Made by a program: the position numbers and the translations under genes
Notes under the pieces: generated by a model
Seen by the model: the letters and a program-made list of their open reading frames with translations, nothing else
The model's database searches: none
Told to the model about the DNA's origin: nothing
Origin: Candidatus Delongbacteria bacterium
Lineage (GTDB): Bacteria; CAIWAD01
NCBI GenBank assembly: GCA_041675285.1
Contig: JBAYTZ010000004.1
Location: 186,001-250,000, forward strand
Direction: 5' to 3'
DNA length: 64,000 nt
In this document: positions 1 through 7,447 of the stretch, piece by piece
How positions within the stretch are numbered: the first letter of the stretch is position 1
Layout: every line of letters starts with the position of its first letter

Positions 1-2077
1 CGGGCCGGAAGCGGCCGAAGAACCAGCCGCTGACATTGAGCCGGTGATCCTCGCCCCAGGTCAGGTCCAGGCCCGAACCGACGTGGTTGGGACGGAGGAT
101 GTCCGGGCTGCCCGTCGAGATCCGCGCGTAGTGCCAGCCGGCGTCGCCCAGGGTGGGGCCGCCGCGGCTCAGGTCGTCGCTGAAGGCGGAGAGGCCGCGG
201 TCGTAGGCGGCCTCCAGCGTCCAGTAGTTGGGGAACTGGCCCCAGAAGCCGCTCTCCATGTGGCGGTCGGTGGGCAGGCCGCCGAAATTCCAGCTGGCCA
301 GGTAGTTGTTCCAGAGCGTGTAGCGGCGGAAGATTCCCTGGCCCTGGTTCTCCTCCCAGGTGAGCTGCACGCCGGAATTGATGTCGTCGGCGCTGGTGAG
401 CTGGCCCAGGTCGTTGAGCTCGAAGCCCGGGGATTCGGCGGCGGCGTTGACCGACCAGCGCCAATGGCGGCCGCCCTCGCGGTCCAGCGACAATGCGCCG
501 GCCCAGCCTGCCAGCGACTCGCGACCGTCGTCCAGGTGGACGTGGGAGACGTCCGGGCGCTGGAAGTAGTGCGCAGGCCGGCGCTGCAGGCGACTGATGG
601 CCAGGGAGTCCCCGGCCACGCGGCTGACGCCCCAGTAGCCGCTCAGGCTGTGCAGGTTGTCCGCCGCGCGCAGATACCAGTCCACGCCGCCGGAGGCCGC
701 CGTTTCCGCCAGCCGGGCGCTGAGCTGCGGGTCGTCCTTGAGGGTCCGCTGCAGGTGCGTGGCCGTGAACCCCACGTTGGAGCGTCCGCCGGCGAATTCC
801 TGCTGCAGGCGCAGCACGCCCGAGCGGGTGCGCGGCTGGACCATCAAGCCGTCGCTGCGTCCGCTGCCGCTGTTGTGGATCCGGGCGTGCTCCTCGTCCG
901 TCAGGGCGCCCAGCGCCGCGATGGACAACCCGCCGGTGAGCCGGCCGCTGAGCTTGACCGCCCCGAGAATCCGCGAGTTGGGGGGCATGTCCACGTGGGT
1001 CACCGTGTCCGCCAGCGCGGGAAAGGGCGGCTGGGCGCCGATGCGGCGCGAGTAGTAGTAGCGCGGTCCCTGCCCGCGCAGCAGCCGGTCTCCCTCCAGG
1101 AAGAAGGGCCGGCGCTCCTCCAGCACGGTCTCGAAGGCCGTCAGGTTGAGCTGGGCCGGATCGGCCTCCACCTGGCCGAAGTCGGGGTTCACCGTGGCGT
1201 CCAGCGTCAGGTTGGGGCCCAGGCCCATCTTGAGGTCGCCGCCCAGCCGGCCCTCGAATTCGCTGTCGTCGTGGAAGGGATCGGTGGGATCGGGATTGTG
1301 CAGCAGGCGGGCCTCGCCGGCGGCGTAGGGCAATAGCTCGATGCGCCGGGAGGGCCGCACGCCGCGAATCCCCTGCAGTTCGCCGAAGCGCGAGGCCCAG
1401 CCGGTCTCCGCGCGGGGCACCATGCACCAGTAGTCCTCGGCGTCGCGCTCGGGCGTCCAGCGGTCGATCTGCAGTCCGAAGACCAGCTCGTCCACCGGAT
1501 TGAAGCGCAGCTGGGAGAAGGGGATGCGCGCCTCGACGATCCAGTGGTCGTCGTGGACCTGGGTGCGCACGTCCCAGACGGGATCCCAGGCCAGCACCTG
1601 GTTCAGCTCCTCGTCAAAGGGATGGTAGAAGTCCACCTTGACGCCCGCCGCCGTCACGCCGAAGGTGTAGGCCGTCCGGTGGTCGTGGTAGGTGTCCAGG
1701 GAGATGAAGAAGGACTGGGTCTGGGCCATGTCGTCCCGGGGGCTGAGCCGGGTCCGCAGGCGGCCGGTGAGGGCCGTGGAGAGCCGGGCGGCCACGTAGA
1801 GGCTGTTCTCGTCGTAGACGAAGGCCACTTCCGTCAGTTCGCCCGCCGGCAGGCCCTCTACGGGATCCTTCTGGGTCAGGCCACGCACCCAGGCGGCCTG
1901 GCTCCAGAGCTCCTCGTCCAGCCGACCGTCGAGGTGGGGCGGCTCGCCCGCCAGACGCACGGCCCGGGCCTGCTTCTCCGCCGCCGGGGGCGCCGTCTCC
2001 TGGCCGTGGGCCAGGGAGCCGCACAGCGCGGCGGACACCAGGCAGCCTATCCATCCCTGCGGCAGAGGATGTCTCAT
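1..2077 (-). CDS. DUF5916 family secreted/outer-membrane protein with N-terminal CBM9-like domain (3' end beyond window)
   Basis: Reading the minus strand from an ATG at 2077 gives an open frame that runs off the window edge (about 692 codons seen). Residues 1-25 look like a signal peptide. A CBM9-like sandwich follows, with the typical segment PPHLDGRLDEELW near residue 50. The DUF5916 region is recognisable by NPDFGQVEADPAQLNLT and the ERRPFFLEG motif, and is rich in beta strands with alternating residues, as expected for an outer-membrane barrel. The family is common in Bacteroidetes and related phyla; its biochemical role is not established. An AGGAG ribosome site sits just upstream of the ATG. 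The stop codon lies outside the window, so the length is unknown. Confidence 0.9.
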   Translation of the reverse strand, partial: MRHPLPQGWIGCLVSAALCGSLAHGQETAPPAAEKQARAVRLAGEPPHLDGRLDEELWSQAAWVRGLTQKDPVEGLPAGELTEVAFVYDENSLYVAARLSTALTGRLRTRLSPRDDMAQTQSFFISLDTYHDHRTAYTFGVTAAGVKVDFYHPFDEELNQVLAWDPVWDVRTQVHDDHWIVEARIPFSQLRFNPVDELVFGLQIDRWTPERDAEDYWCMVPRAETGWASRFGELQGIRGVRPSRRIELLPYAAGEARLLHNPDPTDPFHDDSEFEGRLGGDLKMGLGPNLTLDATVNPDFGQVEADPAQLNLTAFETVLEERRPFFLEGDRLLRGQGPRYYYSRRIGAQPPFPALADTVTHVDMPPNSRILGAVKLSGRLTGGLSIAALGALTDEEHARIHNSGSGRSDGLMVQPRTRSGVLRLQQEFAGGRSNVGFTATHLQRTLKDDPQLSARLAETAASGGVDWYLRAADNLHSLSGYWGVSRVAGDSLAISRLQRRPAHYFQRPDVSHVHLDDGRESLAGWAGALSLDREGGRHWRWSVNAAAESPGFELNDLGQLTSADDINSGVQLTWEENQGQGIFRRYTLWNNYLASWNFGGLPTDRHMESGFWGQFPNYWTLEAAYDRGLSAFSDDLSRGGPTLGDAGWHYARISTGSPDILRPNHVGSGLDLTWGEDHRLNVSGWFFGRFRP

Positions 2078-2108
2078 CGGGATCTCCTGATTCAATCTGG
2101 GCGGAATT

Positions 2109-2150
2109 TCTGAAACAAGTTTCAGATAAATGCAGGGCGAGGACGCTCAA
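2109..2150 (-). promoter_or_regulatory. Candidate promoter with overlapping palindromic operator upstream of the DUF5916 gene
   Basis: On the minus strand a TTGAGC (2150-2145) and a TATCTG (2128-2123) are separated by 16 nt, about 45 nt upstream of the gene start. An 8-bp-arm palindrome, TCTGAAAC-TT-GTTTCAGA, covers 2126-2109 and overlaps the -10 element and probable start point. The palindrome is plainly visible; its use as an operator is inference. Confidence 0.45.
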
Positions 2151-2259
2151 CCTGCGGAAAAAGAACGGCATGGACCCGGCGAACGGCGCCGGGTTGCGTC
2201 GGGCTTCCGCTTAGCCGGGACCGGTTGCCCGGCCAGCTTGCCAGTCCTATGTTGGGCGC

Positions 2260-2634
2260 ATGCAGAGGGTCCCCAACCGCCGGTTCCGACCGCGTACCAT
2301 CCGGACCATCCTGGGCCTCGCGGTCCGGGTGGGGTTGGGCTACCCAACCCGGCTCGGGTTGGGCCTGCTCTACGCCTTCTGGGCGCTCACCCTGGAGTTG
2401 CACCACAACCACGGCGCCGAGACCACCCCCGCCCGCCCGGAGCTGGGGTTGCCCGCGGCCCACGTCGATCCCTGCCCCGTGCAGATCTTCCAGCAGGCCC
2501 ACGGCGACGCCTGGGTGGACAATCAGCCGGAGCCCTGGCTGGCGGAGGCCGAGGCACCCCTGCCGGCCCTTCCCGGCCACCTGGTGCGCAAGCCGGAATC
2601 CTGCCGCTCGCGCGGACCGCCCCGCCTTTCCTGA
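2260..2634 (+). CDS. Small His-containing membrane protein, unknown function
   Basis: 124 residues. The N-terminus is basic (RRFRPRTIR), followed by a hydrophobic stretch at about residues 16-44 that could be one membrane segment, then a histidine cluster (ELHHNHG) and a segment CPVQIFQQAHGDAW. I do not recognise the family. It precedes a His/Asp-rich lipoprotein and a TonB receptor, so a role in metal handling is plausible. A promoter-like TTGCCC-17 nt-TATGTT (2225-2253) ends just before the ATG, and no ribosome site is visible, so the message may be leaderless. The coding call rests mainly on the membrane segment and context. Confidence 0.5.
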   Translation: MQRVPNRRFRPRTIRTILGLAVRVGLGYPTRLGLGLLYAFWALTLELHHNHGAETTPARPELGLPAAHVDPCPVQIFQQAHGDAWVDNQPEPWLAEAEAPLPALPGHLVRKPESCRSRGPPRLS

Positions 2635-2799
2635 TCCCTCCCACATGACCAGGCTTGGCCTGGAACACCTGCTTCGAGGATCATCCGCGGAGCCGGTCGT
2701 GTGCGTCGCCCGTCCAGCCGGACCGGGCCGCGCGCCGGACCGGCCGCGACCACCGACCCCGCCGCCCGGGCGTGGGTCGCTCACTGGAAAGGACTTCCC

Positions 2800-3261
2800 A
2801 TGTCCCGCACCCTGACCGCCGGCGCCCTGACGCTGGCCCTGGCCCTGGGCTTCACGGCCTGTGACGACAACGACGACACCCACGAGGACGAGCATCACCT
2901 GGAGGCCTTCGGCGTGGCCCTGGTGCTGAACGGCGACACCCTGGTCAAGTCCATGAGCGGCGAGGCCTCCGAGGTCGTTGGCCGGCTGGAGCTACTGGTC
3001 AGCCAGCCCACGGGTCCCATCCTGCTGCACTTCCTGGACGAGGAAGGCGCGTGGTTCCGGCCGGAGGCGGACCCGGACGGCGAGCACAGCTTCGCCCTGA
3101 CCCATGATCCCGCCCGCTTGAGCGTCGTGCCGGACAACCTGGCCTGGTCCTTCCAGCTCACGGGCCTGGCCGCGGACAGCACCAGCCTGATCGTCCGCGT
3201 GCTGCACGAGGGCCATGACGACTACGTCTCCCCGGCGCTGCCCGTGCTGATCCAGCCATGA
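2800..3261 (+). CDS. Acidic/His-rich lipoprotein paired with TonB receptor
   Basis: 153 residues from the ATG at 2800, which has an AAAGGA site upstream; the frame is open further upstream but the signal peptide fixes this start. A hydrophobic signal ends in a lipobox-like FTAC, and the mature N-terminus is CDDNDDTHEDEHH, a cluster of Asp, Glu and His that could bind divalent metal. The rest looks like a small beta-sandwich and ends near a segment HEGHDDYVSPALPV. Its stop overlaps the start of the TonB receptor (ATGA), so the two are translationally coupled. Lipoproteins of this type recur next to TonB receptors in FCB genomes. Metal binding (zinc most likely) is inferred from composition. 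Confidence 0.8.
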   Translation: MSRTLTAGALTLALALGFTACDDNDDTHEDEHHLEAFGVALVLNGDTLVKSMSGEASEVVGRLELLVSQPTGPILLHFLDEEGAWFRPEADPDGEHSFALTHDPARLSVVPDNLAWSFQLTGLAADSTSLIVRVLHEGHDDYVSPALPVLIQP

Positions 3262-5567
3262 GCGCTTCGAGCGATGTGTGCGGCGGCAGGAGACTGCCGC
3301 CGCCCGCGCGACCCGGGTGGACGCTGCTGCTGGCCCTCGGCCTGTGGCGAGCCGGCGTGGCGGCCGGGCCGGAACACGCCTGCGCCGTGTTGCAGGGAGT
3401 GGTGGTGGATCAGGCCGGCGGCGCGCCGTTGGCTCTCAGCCACGTGCAGATCCGCGAACTGCGGCTGGGCACGGTGAGCGGTCCGGCGGGCGAGTTCCTC
3501 CTGCACGGGGTCCCCGCCGGAACCTGGACCCTGGACTGCACCCAGTTGGGCTACGAGCCCTGGCAGCGACGCCTGCTGCTGCCCGCCTCCGACACGCTGC
3601 GGGTGGAGGTTCGGCTGCGTCCGCGGACCCTGGCGCTGGAGGAACTCACCGTGACCGAGGGCGCGGGCCGGCTGCCGGCAGGCCGCCGGCCGGTGCTGGA
3701 GGTGCGGCAGGCCGAACTGCAGCAGAAGCTCGGGCTCACCCTGGCCGGCACCCTGCAGGGCGAGACGGGCGTCGAGCAGCGCAGCATGGGCCCGGGACCC
3801 GCCCGGCCCGTCCTGCGCGGACTGTCCGGCGACCGGCTGCTGATCCAGGAGGACGGCGCCGGCATGGGGGATCTCTCGGCGGGCTCGGCGGATCACGCCG
3901 TGGCCCTGGATCCCATCAACTCGGAACGGGTCACGCTGCTGCGCGGGGCCCAGGCCCTGCTGGCCAGTTCCGCCGCGGTGGGCGGCGTGATCGACGTGGA
4001 GCGCGGGCTGATCCCGCGCAGCGGGCTGAGCCGGGTGGAGGGTGGCGCCACCCTCACCGGCGAGAGCGGCTCCGGCGCCTGGGGCGGCGCGGCCTCCTTG
4101 TCGACGCCTGGACTGGGCCTGGACTGGCGCGCGGACGGCTCCTGGCGGCGGGCCGGCGACCAGCGCACGCCGGGCGGGCGGCTGGGGAACTCCACCCTGG
4201 CCATGGGAGCCGGCGGGCTGGGCGCGTCCGCGGCGCTGGGGCACTGGCTGGCCGGCTTGGGCGCGGCCACATTTCGCAACGAATACGGGATCCCCGGCGG
4301 CTTTGCCGGCGCCCATCCCCGGGGCGTGGACATCGAGCTGGAGCGCCACGGGCTGCAGGCTTCCCTGGCCTGGACGCCGGATCGGGCGGAGGATCCCGAC
4401 CACGGCCTGCGCGGCCTGACCCTGCACAGTCAAAGCACCCAGTACCGGCACGTGGAGCTGGAGAGCAGCGGCGCTGTGGGCATGTCCTTCGACCAGCTCT
4501 CCCAGGAGAGCCGGCTGGACCTGCGGCTGGGCCATCACGGACCTTTCCAGGAAGGCTGGCTGCGCGTCCAGCAGTCCTGGCGGCGGCTGCGCACCGGTGG
4601 CCTGACCCACACGCCCTCCACCGTGGAGGAGGGGCTGGGGCTGGCCACGCTGCAGCAGATCCAGGCCGGCGCCCTGCAGCTGGAGGGCGCCCTGCGCGGC
4701 GACTGGCGCCGGATCCGTCCCGTGGTGGAGCGGCGGAACATCGTGGTGGGGCACATCCGCAGCCGCGCGTTCGCCGGGGCCAGCGGCGCGTTGACGGCCA
4801 GCTGGGCGCCGGCGGACGCTGCCGGCGGGGCGCGCTCCCGCTGGACGCCGGGCCTCAGCCTGATCCTGGGCTGGCGGCCGCCCACGGTGAACGAGCTCTT
4901 CTCCGGCGGCCCACACCTGGCGGCCTATTCCTACGAAATCGGCAACCCGGAGCTGGGTCCCGAACGCTCGCGCGCGCTGGAGGGCTTTCTGCAGCTGGAC
5001 GGCCCGGGCCGGCGCGGCCGGTTGGCGGTCTTTGCCACGGACTTCCAGGGCTTCCTCTTCCCCTCCTACACCGGACGCTTCAGTCCGCGGCGGGCGGATC
5101 TCTACGAGTACCGCACGCTGGGGCGCGACGCGCGCTTTCTGGGCGTGGAGGCGGAGTTGGAGCGCGAGGCCGGCCACTGGACCGTGGAGGCGAGCGGCGC
5201 CTGGCTGCGCGGGAGCCTGCGCGGGGGCGGTCCGCTGCCGGCCATCCCGCCGCTCAAGGGGCGGCTGCGGCTGGCCCGGCGGCTGGGGGCCTGGGAGGCG
5301 GAGACCCGGCTGGAGGCCGCGGGGGCGCAGGCGCGTGTGTACCGGGCGGAGGATCCGGGCGCCGTGCCCGAGAGCGCCACGGCGGGCTGGGCGCGGCTGG
5401 ACCTGGGACTGACCTGGCAGGGCGGGGCCCGGCGCTCGCGGCACCAACTGAGCCTGCAGCTGCTGAACGCGCTGGATCAGGAATACCGCGATCACTTGAA
5501 CCGCGTGCGCGTGGTGCTGCCGGAGGCGGGGCGCAATCTGAAGGTGGTCTGGAAGGTCTGGGTCTGA
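3258..5567 (+). CDS. TonB-dependent receptor with carboxypeptidase-like regulatory domain
   Basis: 769 residues. A signal peptide (about residues 18-37) is followed by a carboxypeptidase-D-like repeat (about 45-125), a plug domain with VLRGLSGDRLLIQEDG and a ring-like GGVIDVE, and a C-terminal barrel of alternating strands. Outer-membrane active transport energised by TonB-ExbBD is the known family role. The start overlaps the stop of the acidic/His lipoprotein by 4 bp. The partner suggests a metal or metal complex as substrate; this is inference. The gene converges on the sigma-factor operon, with only 18 nt between the two stop codons. Confidence 0.9.
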   Translation: MSASSDVCGGRRLPPPARPGWTLLLALGLWRAGVAAGPEHACAVLQGVVVDQAGGAPLALSHVQIRELRLGTVSGPAGEFLLHGVPAGTWTLDCTQLGYEPWQRRLLLPASDTLRVEVRLRPRTLALEELTVTEGAGRLPAGRRPVLEVRQAELQQKLGLTLAGTLQGETGVEQRSMGPGPARPVLRGLSGDRLLIQEDGAGMGDLSAGSADHAVALDPINSERVTLLRGAQALLASSAAVGGVIDVERGLIPRSGLSRVEGGATLTGESGSGAWGGAASLSTPGLGLDWRADGSWRRAGDQRTPGGRLGNSTLAMGAGGLGASAALGHWLAGLGAATFRNEYGIPGGFAGAHPRGVDIELERHGLQASLAWTPDRAEDPDHGLRGLTLHSQSTQYRHVELESSGAVGMSFDQLSQESRLDLRLGHHGPFQEGWLRVQQSWRRLRTGGLTHTPSTVEEGLGLATLQQIQAGALQLEGALRGDWRRIRPVVERRNIVVGHIRSRAFAGASGALTASWAPADAAGGARSRWTPGLSLILGWRPPTVNELFSGGPHLAAYSYEIGNPELGPERSRALEGFLQLDGPGRRGRLAVFATDFQGFLFPSYTGRFSPRRADLYEYRTLGRDARFLGVEAELEREAGHWTVEASGAWLRGSLRGGGPLPAIPPLKGRLRLARRLGAWEAETRLEAAGAQARVYRAEDPGAVPESATAGWARLDLGLTWQGGARRSRHQLSLQLLNALDQEYRDHLNRVRVVLPEAGRNLKVVWKVWV

Positions 5568-5585
5568 GGTCCGGTCGACTGCGGC

Positions 5586-6017
5586 TCAGCGCTCGTCCTG
5601 CATGTAGTAGAACAGCGGCAGGAGCAGCACGGGCAGCACGGCCAGCAGCAGCGGGTTGCGCGCCAGTTCGAGCAGACCGCCGCTGAACAACAGGTCCAGG
5701 GAGCTGCGCCACTCGGGGCCGGGACCCAGGTCGGGCAGCTCGCGCCCCAGCCGGACCAGCCACAAGTTCGCGCCCTTGAGCTCCAGCAGCAGCCAGCAGG
5801 CCAGCAGGCCGAGGAAACTCAGGGCCAGGGCGTTGGCGACGTGGACCCACCGCAGACGGAAGCGCTGGGCCGAGGCCGGCAGTCCGGCCACCTGCTGCAG
5901 GATCTGGGCGCGCAGCGCCAGCGGCGGCGCCTCCAGACTGCGGGGACCCAGCTGGCGGCGCAGCAGCTCCTCGAAGGGATCCGGCGGATCCGCCCGGAAG
6001 GAAGGGTCGGTGGTCAT
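5586..6017 (-). CDS. Small membrane protein coupled to ECF sigma factor; candidate anti-sigma factor
   Basis: 143 residues. The soluble N-terminus (about 1-55) contains DPFEELLRRQLGP, then a hydrophobic segment at about 60-80 and a second at about 122-138, ending in YYMQDER. The ATG overlaps the stop of the ECF sigma gene by 4 bp, the usual arrangement for an anti-sigma partner. There is no HxxxCxxC zinc motif, so it is not a classical ZAS-type anti-sigma. I do not recognise the family; the anti-sigma role comes only from position and topology. Confidence 0.75.
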   Translation of the reverse strand: MTTDPSFRADPPDPFEELLRRQLGPRSLEAPPLALRAQILQQVAGLPASAQRFRLRWVHVANALALSFLGLLACWLLLELKGANLWLVRLGRELPDLGPGPEWRSSLDLLFSGGLLELARNPLLLAVLPVLLLPLFYYMQDER

Positions 6018-6580
6018 GGGGTCGTCTCCTGTGCCAAGGTCAGGCGCGCGCCACGGTTGGCGGCCTCGCCCTCTCCATGGGCCCGTTCCCAGCCGCTGCG
6101 CATGGCCTCCCGCGCCCGATGCAGGGCCACGCGCACGGCGCCGGGCTTCATCTCCAGCACCTCCGCGATCTCCTCGCAGCTGAGTTCCTGCGTGTAGAAC
6201 AGATGGACCAGGGCCCGTTCCCGCGGCTTGAGAAAGGTCAGCAGGAAGCGGGCGGAGTCGCTGCGCTCCAACTGGCGGTCGGCGCCGGGCGTCGGGTCGC
6301 CCAGCAGGTCCAGCGCATCCTCGGCTTCTTCCAACGGCAGGCGCCGCTCCCGGGCCAGCAGCTCGCGACAGCAGCGCACGGCGATGCGCCAGATCCAGGT
6401 GGAGGGCTTGGCCTCGCCCCGGAAGGCGTCCAGGTGGCGCCAGACGCGGATGAAGCACTCCTGATGGGCGTCCTGGGCCCACTCGCGGCTGCCGGTCATG
6501 CGCAGGCAGAGCGTCCAGACCATGGCCTCGTGGGCTTCCAGAAGCTCTTCAAAGGCCGGTGTGTTGCTGCCTGGGGCCAT
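6014..6580 (-). CDS. ECF-type RNA polymerase sigma factor (sigma-70 family)
   Basis: 188 residues from the chosen start. Region 2 is around DAHQECFIRVWRHLDAF and STWIWRIA. Region 4 holds PRERALVHLFYTQELSCEEI and the helix-turn-helix KPGAVRVALHRAREAMR. The frame stays open well upstream, but a promoter lies inside that extension (6655-6623), so translation must begin after it. The ATG at 6580 has GAGG 9 nt upstream; an ATG at 6595 is an alternative. The same promoter motif appears divergently before the next gene, which suggests autoregulation and a shared regulon. Confidence 0.9.
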   Translation of the reverse strand: MAPGSNTPAFEELLEAHEAMVWTLCLRMTGSREWAQDAHQECFIRVWRHLDAFRGEAKPSTWIWRIAVRCCRELLARERRLPLEEAEDALDLLGDPTPGADRQLERSDSARFLLTFLKPRERALVHLFYTQELSCEEIAEVLEMKPGAVRVALHRAREAMRSGWERAHGEGEAANRGARLTLAQETTP

Positions 6581-6622
6581 CTGTCGCTGCCTCATTGGGA
6601 GACGGGGGTTGTCCTCCGTCGC

Positions 6623-6655
6623 ATCGTAAGAGGCGGGCCGGCGCTGGATTGTTAC
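6623..6655 (-). promoter_or_regulatory. Candidate ECF-dependent promoter of the sigma gene
   Basis: Minus strand: GTAACAAT (6655-6648), then 19 nt, then TACGAT (6628-6623) followed by GCGACGGAG. It matches the divergent promoter at 6709-6741 in both boxes, spacer length and downstream bases. Its position inside the upstream open frame fixes the sigma factor start downstream. Confidence 0.65.
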
Positions 6656-6708
6656 CGGGTCGGTTGACATCCCTCCAGCGGGGCGCGTGAAAATGTGTCG
6701 GAGGGGAT

Positions 6709-6741
6709 GTAACAATTGCCCGGCCGGGCTCCTCCTACGAT
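6709..6741 (+). promoter_or_regulatory. Candidate ECF-dependent promoter of the divergent membrane protein gene
   Basis: Plus strand: GTAACAAT (6709-6716), 19 nt, then TACGAT (6736-6741) followed by TCGACTGAG. It is the mirror partner of the element at 6655-6623. Identical box sequences and spacing on two divergent promoters are directly visible; recognition by the adjacent ECF sigma is inference. Confidence 0.65.
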
Positions 6742-6776
6742 TCGACTGAGCGACAACCCAACGGGAGACCTGATCC

Positions 6777-7316
6777 ATGAACGCAAACGCCGCCCCCATC
6801 GACAGCCTGAGCGCGATCCAGCCGGCCGCCCCCTCGCCGCCCGCCGTCTACATCAACGACAACGAGCCGCCGGCCGTGGCCATCGTGGTGCCGCTGGCCT
6901 TCTTTCTGACGGTGCTGGCCATCATCGTGGGCACCAAGTACATGAAGTTCCGCACCCGCAAGCTGGTGCAGGAGGAGCGCATGCGGGCCATGGAGCTGCA
7001 CATTCCCGTGCCGCCGGAGCCCCACGCCAACCCGGGCAATCCCTACATCATGCCTATGCTGCTGATGGGCGCCGGGCTGGGGCTGGTGGTGCTCTGGGGC
7101 AACGTGTCCGGCGACGACCGCGTGGTGGCGCTGGGCTTCGGGATGATCTCGCTGCTCTCCGGCGCGGCCTGGCTGGCTGCCGTGAAATTGAACAGCGGCG
7201 CGCGCCAGCGGCTGGAGAAACTGGCGGAGACCGAGAGCCAGGCCTACGTGGCGGCCCTGGAGCGCACCAGCCTGGCGCCCGTCCCGCCCACGCCCCCGGC
7301 TCCGCCTGCGAACTGA
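6777..7316 (+). CDS. Membrane protein, DUF6249-like, divergent from ECF sigma operon
   Basis: 179 residues. A Pro/Ala-rich N-terminus is followed by a membrane segment (about 36-57), a basic-acidic helical stretch with KYMKFRTRKLVQEERMRA, two further hydrophobic segments (about 92-107 and 115-133), and a Pro-rich tail. The arrangement of one helix, a charged linker and a C-terminal pair of helices resembles DUF6249 proteins often found beside ECF sigma factors in FCB genomes, but I am not certain of the family. It is transcribed from the twin of the sigma gene's promoter, so it is the likely target of that sigma factor. A strong terminator follows. Confidence 0.8.
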   Translation: MNANAAPIDSLSAIQPAAPSPPAVYINDNEPPAVAIVVPLAFFLTVLAIIVGTKYMKFRTRKLVQEERMRAMELHIPVPPEPHANPGNPYIMPMLLMGAGLGLVVLWGNVSGDDRVVALGFGMISLLSGAAWLAAVKLNSGARQRLEKLAETESQAYVAALERTSLAPVPPTPPAPPAN

Positions 7317-7336
7317 AGAGCGTCCGCAATCCTGGC

Positions 7337-7377
7337 AACGGGCGGCTCCGGCACATGCGGGCCGCCCGTTCCGTTTT
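7337..7377 (+). terminator. Rho-independent terminator
   Basis: Perfect 10-bp stem AACGGGCGGC (7337-7346) with GCCGCCCGTT (7361-7370), a 14-nt loop, followed by CCGTTTT. Confidence 0.8.
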
Positions 7378-7447
7378 CCCCTTGGCGCTTCGCGGGACCT
7401 TTGCCATGCTCCGACTGCACGCCAACCCCCGCCAACCCGGAGGCCCC

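Noticed and set aside
6596..6799. Longer ECF sigma factor starting at 6799 or 6670
   Set aside because: The extension contains the gene's own promoter and part of the divergent promoter, so it cannot be translated from that transcript.
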